This document shows positions 18,962 to 26,312 of a DNA stretch of 50,443 bases, in pieces. A model generated the notes under the pieces. The model saw only the letters and a list, made by a program, of their open reading frames with translations, did not search any database and was not told the DNA's origin. The stretch lies in the NCBI RefSeq assembly GCF_001429545.1, contig NZ_LMSP01000008.1, positions 1-50,443 of the forward strand, written 5' to 3'. Every line of letters begins with the position of its first letter. The first letter of the stretch is position 1. The position numbers were made by a program, and so were the translations under genes. Source of the stretch: Paenibacillus sp. Soil787. Its GTDB lineage: Bacteria > Bacillota > Bacilli > Paenibacillales > NBRC-103111.

Positions 18962-19708
18962 ATGAAACTTCAATTGATTCGCCACGCAACGCTATGGCTG
19001 CAATATGCAGGCGTGAATTTCTTAATTGACCCGATGTTCTCTGACGCAAAGGTGAACCCGCCGATCCCCAATTCAACAGACGATAGACGGAATCCGCTTG
19101 TTCCGCTGCCTTTTGCAATTCATGATGGATTTCACCCGGACGCTGTACTCGTGACCCATTTGCACCGGGATCACTGGGACGATGCGGCTGCAGCAGCGCT
19201 GTCGAAAACAACGCCGATCCTATGCCAGCCTGACGATGATGCAACGATCGCTTCCTTTGGTTTTACTTCGGTGACTACAATTAATGAGATCTTAACGTTC
19301 AAAGACGTGACGATCATTCGAACACGCGGGCAGCACGGTACAGGTGATATCGGGAAAAAAATGGGGCATGTATCAGGCTTTGTTCTCAAAGCGGACGGCC
19401 AGCCGACGCTGTATATCGCGGGGGACACGGTTTGGTGTGACGATGTGAAGCAGGCACTAGATGCTAATCGGCCTAATATGATTGTCGTTAATGCTGGCGG
19501 CGCGAGATTCGCGGCGGGCGACCCCATTACGATGGATGCGGACGATGTGGTAAGCTTATGCCGGTACGCACCGTATACAAAGGTAGTTGCCGTACACATG
19601 GATACGATAAATCATTGTCTCGTCACGAGAGTGGATTTGCACAGTCGGCTGACGGCCGAAGGACTGCTTGACCAAGTCGCGATCCCAGGGGACGGTGATT
19701 GGGTATAA
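18962..19708 (+). CDS. UlaG-like metallo-beta-lactamase-fold hydrolase
   Basis: About 248 residues. The start codon is either ATG 18956 or ATG 18962; AAGAGG at 18947-18952 spaces best to 18962. The opening LIRHATLWLQYAGVNFLIDP and the metal motif HLHRDHWD (HxHxDH) mark the MBL fold; LYIAGDTVWCD and the late VVAVHMDTINH supply the remaining ligands. The group contains UlaG (L-ascorbate-6-phosphate lactonase) and many uncharacterised hydrolases; the substrate cannot be named. A TATAAT at 18915-18920 lies in the divergent region shared with the Lrp gene. A strong terminator follows. Confidence 0.82.
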   Translation: MKLQLIRHATLWLQYAGVNFLIDPMFSDAKVNPPIPNSTDDRRNPLVPLPFAIHDGFHPDAVLVTHLHRDHWDDAAAAALSKTTPILCQPDDDATIASFGFTSVTTINEILTFKDVTIIRTRGQHGTGDIGKKMGHVSGFVLKADGQPTLYIAGDTVWCDDVKQALDANRPNMIVVNAGGARFAAGDPITMDADDVVSLCRYAPYTKVVAVHMDTINHCLVTRVDLHSRLTAEGLLDQVAIPGDGDWV

Positions 19709-19733
19709 CTTAAACAAGGTACTTAAAAAGAGG

Positions 19734-19778
19734 GGAAGGTTCAACTGCTTACATGAGCAGTGGGCTTTCCTTTTTTTT
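19734..19778 (+). terminator. Rho-independent terminator
   Basis: GGAAGG (19734-19739) with ACTGCT pairs with AGCAGT and CTTTCC (19765-19770), followed by a run of eight T. It closes the metallo-hydrolase transcript. Confidence 0.85.
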
Positions 19779-19783
19779 GTAAT

Positions 19784-20151
19784 AATCCACTCGCGGGAGA
19801 GAACAGTCTCTTCGGCTAGGGGAAGAAGATGAAAAAGTTGTACCTAGTGTCAAGAAAGCACAGGATGAAGGCATTCAAGTAGTCGGGCCTCTACCGGCGG
19901 ATACGTTATTCTTCCGAGCTACGCGCGGAGACTTTGACTTCGTAGTTGCCATGTATCATGATCAAGGACACGACCCGATCAAAGTACTGGGGTTGGAAGT
20001 CGGTGTTAATATTACCGTCGGACTTCCGATTATTAGAACCAGCGCAGACCATGATACGGCTTTTGATATCGCCGGCAAAGGCATTGCCGATGAGCAAAGC
20101 TTAAAGGAAGCTTTGAAGCAATCAATTGAATTAGCTCCTAAGCGTGAATAA
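19784..20151 (+). pseudogene. pdxA: Truncated, frameshifted pdxA-family remnant
   Basis: Only the C-terminal third of a 4-hydroxythreonine-4-phosphate dehydrogenase family protein remains. The region opens with NPLAGENSLFG (19784-19816), equivalent to the family's NPHAGENGLFG. It then hits TAG at 19817 and continues in another frame (GEEDEKVVPS onward) through the hallmark MYHDQGHDPIKV, GLPIIRTSADHDTAFDIAGKG and a normal C-terminus ending at TAA 20149-20151. The first roughly 200 codons are missing: homology begins six bases after the terminator T-run. PdxA2-type members act in four-carbon acid-sugar catabolism with OtnK-family kinases, and such a kinase is encoded at 33201. Confidence 0.85.
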
Positions 20152-20156
20152 TAATC

Positions 20157-20199
20157 CACAAAAAACTCCTTTCCGGTGACCGGATTGGAGTTTTTTGTG
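20157..20199 (+). terminator. Terminator of the former pdxA gene
   Basis: CACAAAAAACTCC (20157-20169) pairs with GGAGTTTTTTGTG (20187-20199), with inner CCGG/CCGG pairing. Symmetric A and T tracts make it a bidirectional terminator. It directly follows the remnant's stop. Confidence 0.9.
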
Positions 20200-20300
20200 T
20201 GCTTATGGCTTCAATTTAAAAGCAATAGAGGGCGCTCCCCCTGATGATGTAAATAGTGCAGCTATTTCTAGCCAATCTCAGCCATTTTGAGAGTAATGCT

Positions 20301-20425
20301 GCAAAAAGTGCATCAAATTCAAGGCATTCTCTTCTTTTTGGGCTGAAATGCTGATATTTGATGTAGCAAATACAGCTTCTCATCTGAAAATAGGCAGTAA
20401 TGCCACAAATTGATGCACTTTTTGC
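20301..20425. repeat. 125-bp element bounded by 16-bp perfect inverted repeats
   Basis: GCAAAAAGTGCATCAA (20301-20316) and TTGATGCACTTTTTGC (20410-20425) are exact inverted repeats flanking 93 bp without coding signals. It looks like a non-autonomous palindromic intergenic element. The minus-strand open frame over 20216-20452 is explained by this element and is not a credible gene. Confidence 0.65.
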
Positions 20426-20507
20426 ATGTAGTTGTCTTTGACGCAGAACCATTTTTTGTCAGTTCTCTCGCCTGTGTGCTAGGGTTGTTCACTTGTTAAA
20501 TTAAGAG

Positions 20508-20536
20508 TTGACAATCTCATGTGCAAGCGATAACAT
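20508..20536 (+). promoter_or_regulatory. Promoter of the second block with overlapping cre
   Basis: TTGACA (20508-20513), an exact 17-bp spacer and TAACAT (20531-20536). A cre site GTGCAAGCGATAACA at 20521-20535 fits WTGNAARCGNWWWCA at 14 of 15 positions and covers the spacer and most of the -10 box, so CcpA binding would block polymerase. This predicts carbon catabolite repression of the LacI gene and the operon behind it. Confidence 0.75.
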
Positions 20537-20565
20537 GTAAACATACGAATTGCCATAATTGAAAG

Positions 20566-20776
20566 TGGGAACGATCCCAAACATGCGTTGAAGACTTAAT
20601 AAGCAAGTCCCTTTTTTTTTGAAAACAAAATGGGAACGTTCTCAAAAAGTGAGACTAACCATCGAAGTAAGTAAAAACAATCCTTTATCCTGAAAATGGG
20701 AACGTTCTCAAAAGTGAGATCAACCATCGAAGTAAGCAAAAAACAATCCTTTATCCTGAAAATGGGAACGTTCCCG
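20566..20776 (+). promoter_or_regulatory. Four LacI-type operators at 65-66 bp intervals
   Basis: TGGGAACGATCCCA (20566-20579), TGGGAACGTTCTCA (20631-20644 and 20697-20710) and TGGGAACGTTCCCG (20763-20776) are near-palindromes centred on CG, the LacI-family pattern. Start-to-start distances are 65, 66 and 66 bp. All lie between the promoter at 20508 and the LacI gene at 20825, so the product of that gene probably regulates itself and the operon by blocking elongation or looping. Confidence 0.8.
20631..20762 (+). repeat. 66-bp tandem duplication carrying an operator
   Basis: 20631-20696 and 20697-20762 are direct repeats of 66 bp, differing at only a few positions. Each starts with TGGGAACGTTCTCA and includes CCATCGAAGTAAG and AACAATCCTTTATCCTGAAA. 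The duplication multiplied the operator; a third copy of the unit's beginning continues at 20763. Confidence 0.85.
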
Positions 20777-20824
20777 AAAATGAAAATTCAAGTGCTATTA
20801 TTCGAATATAGAGGGGGGCAGCCG

Positions 20825-21823
20825 ATGAATCCAACAATTCATGACGTCGCAAGAGTAGCGAACACATCAAAAAGTACAGTATCACGTTATTTAAATGGTC
20901 AAAAGGTAAAGAAAGCAACAGAAGAGGCCCTTGAGAGGGCGATTATAACTCTTAATTACCATCGGAATGAAAATGCACGAAGATTAGTCATGAGTCGGAC
21001 GAATACGATCGGTATCGTGGTCGACAACATTTCGAACATATTCTACTCGGGCATTATTAGAGGAATTGAAGCCGTGGCCAATAAGAAAGGCTATAACTGT
21101 ATATTCTATAGTGGAACGTCAAATGCCAAACAAGAGGCGTCCTTCCTCCATCTACTGTTTGAAGGACAGGTTGACGGTATTATCCTTCTTAGCTTCCAGA
21201 AACGCGATCCACTTGAACTGGAGCGAATGATGGATGTTCCTTATCCGCTTGCATTAATTGGCGATCATGGGGAAATGGACGGCTTATTCTCAGTTGATAT
21301 CGACAACGCATCTGGTGTTGCTGATCTGGTTACCTACCTGCATGAATTAGGGCATCGTCGAGTAGCCTATATTTCGGGTCCTAGTCATATGGGACCTATC
21401 AAGTACCGACTGAAAGGCTTGCAGCAGAAGATGCACGAATTGCAAATGGAATTCCGGCCTGAGTGGGTCGTGGCGTCGGATTGGACAAATCAAGGCGGAT
21501 ATGAGGCTATGAAAGAACTGCTTAAAGAAGAAGGCTATACGGCAGTCATTGCCTCTAGTGATGAAACGGCGATCGGTGCGCTTCGGGCCTTACAAGAGCA
21601 AGGGATTCAAGTACCTAACCAAATATCGATCGTCGGATTTGACGATATCACTTTGTCGAGTTGGGTGTCCCCGCCATTGACAACAGTTCGCCAGCCTCTA
21701 CAGGATGTAGGGATGAAGGCAGCGGAAGGCTTGTTTGCCCAAATAGAGGGAGAAGAAGTAGAGAGAACGTCTCATTTATTTAAACCGACACTTGTGATTC
21801 GTCAATCTTGTACCAAACTTTAG
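20825..21823 (+). CDS. LacI-family transcriptional regulator
   Basis: About 332 residues. The correct start is ATG 20825, six bases after GAGGGGGG. An in-frame ATG at 20696 would translate the operator repeats and is rejected. Residues 3-25 (PTIHDVARVANTSKSTVSRYL) are the LacI HTH and hinge-helix region; a periplasmic-binding-protein-like sensor domain follows (TNTIGIVVDNISNIFYSGI ... ISIVGFDDITLSSWVSPPLTTVRQP). It precedes a sugar importer by 16 bp and sits behind four matching operators, so it is the probable repressor of the 20825-44926 block, with a sugar inducer. A fifth operator at 28405 extends the regulon inside the block. Confidence 0.93.
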   Translation: MNPTIHDVARVANTSKSTVSRYLNGQKVKKATEEALERAIITLNYHRNENARRLVMSRTNTIGIVVDNISNIFYSGIIRGIEAVANKKGYNCIFYSGTSNAKQEASFLHLLFEGQVDGIILLSFQKRDPLELERMMDVPYPLALIGDHGEMDGLFSVDIDNASGVADLVTYLHELGHRRVAYISGPSHMGPIKYRLKGLQQKMHELQMEFRPEWVVASDWTNQGGYEAMKELLKEEGYTAVIASSDETAIGALRALQEQGIQVPNQISIVGFDDITLSSWVSPPLTTVRQPLQDVGMKAAEGLFAQIEGEEVERTSHLFKPTLVIRQSCTKL

Positions 21824-21839
21824 AAAAGAGTTGAGACCG

Positions 21840-22712
21840 ATGATTTCAAAAATCAATAAGTCGAATTACGGATATCTATTTGTAGCTCCATTTTTTATAG
21901 GATTTGGCATTTTTGGTTTGATTCCGATTTTATACACGTTTTATTTAAGCTTTACCAAATGGGATGGATTTACGGATCCTGTTTATGTCGGCTTGGCCAA
22001 TTATTCACGTCTTTTGCACGATACGTACTTCTATCAAACGATAGGGAACACCTTAATTATTTGGGTCATGTCCATTGTTCCACAGCTGATAATAGCCCTC
22101 GTTCTTGCAATTATTTTGAATGAGAGATTCATCCGCGGCAAGCATTTTTTCAGGGCTGTTTACTACTTTCCTCATATCATTACACCGATTACACTTGGCG
22201 TCATGTTCAGCTTAATGTTCGACTGGCAAACGGGTTCGGTCAATAAAGTGCTGATGGATTTAGGGATCGTTAGCGAGCCAGTGAACTGGTTCAGCAGTCC
22301 TTGGTGGTCGCGCACGATTGTATCGGGTGTCATTTGCTGGCAATATTTCGGGTTTAATCTGATCGTGTTTATCGCGGGACTGCAATCCATTTCTGATGAA
22401 GTGTATGAAGCGGCCAAGATGGATGGGGCGAATAAATGGAAAAGCACCCTATATATTACGCTCCCGATGCTGCGTCCTGTCTTTCTGTTCACCTTCATTA
22501 CCTCAGTAATTGGCGGTCTGCAATTGTTTGATGCGCCACTGATGCTCGGAGATGGTCCTAATAATACGACCCGAACAATGGTCATGTACCTTTATCAAAC
22601 GGCATTCAAAAATTTCGATTACAGCTACGGAGCAACAGTCGCGTATGGTATTTTCGTTGTTGTCATGATTTTGACGGCCATCACAGCGAAAGCTTCAAAG
22701 CTCAATGAGTAG
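21840..22712 (+). CDS. ABC sugar permease, MalF-type (second importer)
   Basis: About 290 residues. ATG 21840 lies nine bases after AAAAGAG; an upstream TTG at 21831 is less likely. The first span is YLFVAPFFIGFGIFGLIPIL, followed by LYTFYLSFTKWDGF, typical of MalF/LacF proteins. The coupling motif is YEAAKMDGANKWKSTLYITLP, followed by MLRPVF. The protein forms the membrane channel with the permease encoded at 22726. Like the first importer, it has no linked ATPase. Divergence from the 1868 protein suggests the second importer has a different sugar specificity. Confidence 0.92.
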   Translation: MISKINKSNYGYLFVAPFFIGFGIFGLIPILYTFYLSFTKWDGFTDPVYVGLANYSRLLHDTYFYQTIGNTLIIWVMSIVPQLIIALVLAIILNERFIRGKHFFRAVYYFPHIITPITLGVMFSLMFDWQTGSVNKVLMDLGIVSEPVNWFSSPWWSRTIVSGVICWQYFGFNLIVFIAGLQSISDEVYEAAKMDGANKWKSTLYITLPMLRPVFLFTFITSVIGGLQLFDAPLMLGDGPNNTTRTMVMYLYQTAFKNFDYSYGATVAYGIFVVVMILTAITAKASKLNE

Positions 22713-22725
22713 GAGGTGACGACCC

Positions 22726-23568
22726 TTGGTTAAGAAAGCGTTTCAATTCGATTGGTTTATTTTGAAAATCATCATCTATGTGGCGTTAATTGCGATAGCT
22801 TTGACTTGCTTGCTGCCTTTTTACAGCATGATCATTACTTCCACGCACACGAACTCAGACATTGCCCGGAAGCTGCTCATCGTGCCTGGGGATCAGTTCT
22901 TCGTGAACTATCATAGGCTCATTGAAACCGTTAACATCTGGCGTGGTTTAGGAAATACGCTATTCATCACTATAACGGCGACGCTCATTAATGTGTATTT
23001 TGCTGCGTTAGCTGGGTATGGATTCTCGAAATACAACTTTCGTTATAAAGGTGTATTATTCATGATCACCTTAGGGACAATGATGATTCCTGGGCAATTG
23101 GGGATTATTGGATTTTACAAATTAATGGATGTTTTCCATATGTTGAACACTTATTATCCGCTCTTGCTTACGTCAGTCTATAACGCATTTGGTATTTTTC
23201 TGGTCAAACAGTTCGCGGACACATCGGTACCAACCGAAATTATCGAATCCGGAAGAATCGACGGGTATGGTGAAATGCAGCTTTTCCATCGCATCATTTT
23301 ACCGTTAATGAGTCCTGCACTTGCTACGCTAGCGATCTTTGCTTTCATTGGGAAATGGAATGACTTTTTAGTTCCGATGATTATTTTGTTTGATGCCGAC
23401 ATGCAAACCTTGCCAGTCATGATTGCGAGTGTCAAATCGCAGTTTTCATCCGACTTTGGCGCTCAATACGTAGGAATTGTGATATCGGTCGTTCCGATTC
23501 TGGTGTTCTTTTCTTTTATGTCCAAGCGAATTATTAACGGAGTTGCGGCCGGAGCCGTGAAGGGCTGA
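22726..23568 (+). CDS. ABC sugar permease, MalG-type (second importer)
   Basis: 280 residues; start is TTG at 22726, six bases after AGGAGGTGA. MalG-type features are the LTCLLPFYSMIITSTHTN segment, about six spans and the coupling loop IESGRIDGYGEMQLFHRIILP with MSPALAT. In this loop the usual EAA triplet has become ESG and the DGAS turn DGYG, a variant seen in some CUT1 permeases. The binding-protein gene follows after about 100 bp without a terminator. Confidence 0.9.
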   Translation: MVKKAFQFDWFILKIIIYVALIAIALTCLLPFYSMIITSTHTNSDIARKLLIVPGDQFFVNYHRLIETVNIWRGLGNTLFITITATLINVYFAALAGYGFSKYNFRYKGVLFMITLGTMMIPGQLGIIGFYKLMDVFHMLNTYYPLLLTSVYNAFGIFLVKQFADTSVPTEIIESGRIDGYGEMQLFHRIILPLMSPALATLAIFAFIGKWNDFLVPMIILFDADMQTLPVMIASVKSQFSSDFGAQYVGIVISVVPILVFFSFMSKRIINGVAAGAVKG

Positions 23569-23671
23569 TGCGTAGACATTGAGAGGAGTGATGCGTGCCA
23601 ATATTTTATCGTCATTTTAACCAGTAAATCATCACTTATACTTGTAAATTAACTCTAAGGGGCGAAATATC

Positions 23672-24976
23672 TTGAAAGCACAAAAATGGGCTTCTATTTT
23701 AATGACAACGGTACTTGCGACAGGTGTTCTAACGGCTTGCGGTTCTAAACCAAATAACAATAATATAGCAACGAATAGTCCTGCGGCATCGGTCGCACCG
23801 GTAGATCCGGCTAAGCTGTCCGGAACTCTCTCGCTATGGACTTTCTTTGATGGAACAAAAGGCATTGCGACCGCATTTGAGAAGAAATATCCGAATGTCA
23901 AAGTTGACGTTAAGGTGTTCCCTGGCGATCAATACCAAATTAAATTATTGTCAGCACTGCAATCCGGCAAAGATGTGCCTGACGTACTTGACCTTGAAAG
24001 AAGTTATGTTGGTAAATTCATTGAATCTCCGTTCTTGATGGATTTAGCACCAATTGGCGCTGCTGATTTAGTCAAAAATTACATTCCATATGTCTCTGAG
24101 CTTGGTAAATCGTCGGACGGCAAAATCAAAGCGATTTCTGACCAATCCTCTCCAGGCGGCTTCTGGTATTTGAAAGAAAATGCGAAAAAGTTCCTCGGTA
24201 CGGATGATTCGGCCCAAATCAGCGAAATGGTCAACAGCTACGATAAAATCGTTGAGCTTGGTAAAAAAGTTGCAAAGCAAAGCGATGGCAAGGTTCATTT
24301 AATTGCTAATACAGGGGACTTGAATGACATTGCCAGCTATAATACACAGCCTTTCTATGTGAATGGCAAATTAAATGTCGATCCGAAATGGGAAAAAGTA
24401 TATAACAGTCAAAAAGAAATTCGTTCGAATAACGTAGATGCGAAATTACCATTCATGTCAGCGGGCTGGGGTAATGCACTTAACGACGGAAGTGTTGTAT
24501 TGGTAGCGATGCCTGCTTGGGCAACATTCATGATCGGTAACAAAGATAACAAAGCTGTTGGTAAGTTTGGCGTTGCCAAAACACCAGAAGGTTTCTACAA
24601 CGGTGGAACATTCCGTGCGATTTATAATAAAACGGCTAATAAAGACATCGCAGCTGAGTTTATCAAATTCTCTGCAAGCGCTGAATGGCAGAACGCAGAT
24701 CTGATTGCAAGAGGGAACATGCCAGCACTTCAAAGTGTTTATGATGCAAATGTAGATAAGTATACAGCTCCTTTAACTGGCGATCAAAAAGTACTGCAGC
24801 CTTACTACGCAATGATGAAGTCAATGCCAGTGATTAAGTCAGATAAATACAGTGATTCGATTCTAGGTCTCTGGAGAAAAGTAGCAAGTCAAGGACTTAC
24901 AGACAATAAAAGCTATGCGGATGTTGTAGCAGCCTTCCAAAAAGAAGTGAAAGCAGCGTTCCCCGAGCTTCAATAA
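23672..24976 (+). CDS. ABC sugar-binding lipoprotein (second importer)
   Basis: 434 residues, start TTG at 23672 nine bases after AAGGGG. The signal peptide MKAQKWASILMTTVLATGV ends in lipobox LTAC with Cys23. The mature domain LSGTLSLWTFFDGTKGIATAFEKKYPNVKVDV is typical of family 1 binding proteins. In this importer the binding protein comes after the permeases, the reverse of the first importer. A strong hairpin follows the stop. Downstream enzymes (amidohydrolase, probable glycosidase, GH38) suggest a mannoside or modified sugar as ligand. Confidence 0.9.
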   Translation: MKAQKWASILMTTVLATGVLTACGSKPNNNNIATNSPAASVAPVDPAKLSGTLSLWTFFDGTKGIATAFEKKYPNVKVDVKVFPGDQYQIKLLSALQSGKDVPDVLDLERSYVGKFIESPFLMDLAPIGAADLVKNYIPYVSELGKSSDGKIKAISDQSSPGGFWYLKENAKKFLGTDDSAQISEMVNSYDKIVELGKKVAKQSDGKVHLIANTGDLNDIASYNTQPFYVNGKLNVDPKWEKVYNSQKEIRSNNVDAKLPFMSAGWGNALNDGSVVLVAMPAWATFMIGNKDNKAVGKFGVAKTPEGFYNGGTFRAIYNKTANKDIAAEFIKFSASAEWQNADLIARGNMPALQSVYDANVDKYTAPLTGDQKVLQPYYAMMKSMPVIKSDKYSDSILGLWRKVASQGLTDNKSYADVVAAFQKEVKAAFPELQ

Positions 24977-24991
24977 TTGCAAAAAAGAAAA

Positions 24992-25018
24992 GCGGCTGTT
25001 TCGTAAAGAAACAGCCGC
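24992..25018 (+). terminator. Intercistronic stem-loop after the binding-protein gene
   Basis: GCGGCTGTTTC (24992-25002) and GAAACAGCCGC (25008-25018) form a perfect 11-bp stem with a 5-base loop, followed only by ATATTT. The weak U tract suggests mRNA 3'-end protection or partial termination, the same design as at 1773. Confidence 0.75.
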
Positions 25019-25044
25019 ATATTTAGAAGGAGAGAGACCAGCTA

Positions 25045-26310
25045 ATGAGCATCCTTCATGATTATGTTAACCGAATCCGCATCATTGACGGTCATGAACA
25101 CCTCGCAACACCGCAAATTCGAAAAAAAGAAAATCATGATTTGTTTTCCCTGCTGCATTACTTGGACTCTGATTTTTATAGCGCTGGCATGAAAATGGGT
25201 GCGTTAGGAAGACAAAGCTCACTAGATGTGGAACAAAAGGCTTCCTTGTTTATGGATTATTGGCATCAAACGAAAAATACAACGTATGCTCGGATGTTTC
25301 GTACAGCAATGGAAGATTTATATGAGCTCAACGAGTGGAACGTAAATGGCCTACTAGAGGCAAATGAAAAAGTGTCCCAAGCAACGCACAATCCTAATTG
25401 GTATGAGCATGTGATGGTCCAAAAGTCCGGAATTGATCTTGCCTTTACACTAATCCAAACAACGAAATTGGAATATGAGCGGTTTCGACCCATCATGTTT
25501 ATGGATTTTACTTTCAAACTACGAACATTAAAGGATATCACTACTGTCGAGAGAATGTCTGGCGTTACGGTCTATCAGCTGCGCCAATATTTGGAGGCAG
25601 TAGATACCTTATTGCATAAATATGTTCAGGAAGGCATGGTCGCAACAAAGTTAGGGCATGCCTACTGGCGCTCTCTATCCTGCGGTAAACCGACCTTCCA
25701 TGAAGCGGAGCTGGCATTCAATCGTCTGCTCGGCTGTACACTGGAGGAGTCGCTCTCCCAAGCAGAAACACAAGCGCTGCAGGATTATTTGATCCATTTT
25801 ATCATCCAGCGTTCGATTGCCTATGATCTACCGATTCAAATTCATACAGGTCATCATGAAGTAAGTGTTTCTTCCAACGGTAACACATTAACGAATTCGA
25901 ATGTGGAATTGCTGATTCCTCTGCTGCTGGAATACACAGAAGCAAGGTTTGTTCTGCTCCACAGCGGCTACCCGTATTATTTGCCTTATTTAAGTATTAT
26001 AAAAAATTTCCCGAACGTCTACGCAGATTTTACATGGGTGTATATCATTTCTCCGACGGCGGCTAAACAAATTATGCATCAGGTAATTGAAATGGTGCCA
26101 ATGACGAAAATTCAAGGATTTGGCGGCGACTATAACTTTATCGAGGGGACATATGCCCACCAGAAGCTGGCCCGCAAAGTGGTGGCAGATGTATTGACGG
26201 AAAAGGTGGCCGATGGCGCACTTGACGAATCAGAAGCTATGACCTTTGCTGATCGGATTTTCCGAACAAATTTAATCGAATTATATAAGCTAAAGGGTTT
26301 GGAGGAATAG
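25045..26310 (+). CDS. Amidohydrolase-superfamily protein
   Basis: 421 residues, start ATG behind GAAGGAGAG. Metal-binding signatures of the amidohydrolase TIM barrel are visible: IIDGHEH near the N-terminus (His17, His19), IQIHTGHHE (His267), FVLLHSGYP, and FGGDYNF with the catalytic Asp362. The pattern resembles the subgroup that includes uronate isomerase-like and lactonase-like enzymes more than dihydroorotases. Likely roles are hydrolysis of a sugar lactone or isomerisation/deacylation of a modified sugar; the reaction cannot be fixed. The next gene starts two bases after its stop, so the two products may work in sequence. Confidence 0.78.
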   Translation: MSILHDYVNRIRIIDGHEHLATPQIRKKENHDLFSLLHYLDSDFYSAGMKMGALGRQSSLDVEQKASLFMDYWHQTKNTTYARMFRTAMEDLYELNEWNVNGLLEANEKVSQATHNPNWYEHVMVQKSGIDLAFTLIQTTKLEYERFRPIMFMDFTFKLRTLKDITTVERMSGVTVYQLRQYLEAVDTLLHKYVQEGMVATKLGHAYWRSLSCGKPTFHEAELAFNRLLGCTLEESLSQAETQALQDYLIHFIIQRSIAYDLPIQIHTGHHEVSVSSNGNTLTNSNVELLIPLLLEYTEARFVLLHSGYPYYLPYLSIIKNFPNVYADFTWVYIISPTAAKQIMHQVIEMVPMTKIQGFGGDYNFIEGTYAHQKLARKVVADVLTEKVADGALDESEAMTFADRIFRTNLIELYKLKGLEE

Positions 26311-26312
26311 CA

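Noticed and set aside
20216..20452. 78-codon minus-strand frame
   Set aside because: Covered by the 125-bp inverted-repeat element; composition is not protein-like.
20696..20824. N-terminal extension of the LacI regulator
   Set aside because: It would translate the operator repeats; the HTH starts at ATG 20825 with a good ribosome binding site.
23591..23627. Leader peptides of 9-10 codons before the second binding-protein gene (ATG 23591, GTG 23595) behind GAGAGGAG
   Set aside because: No attenuator hairpin follows and such short frames are expected by chance; left as a possibility only.
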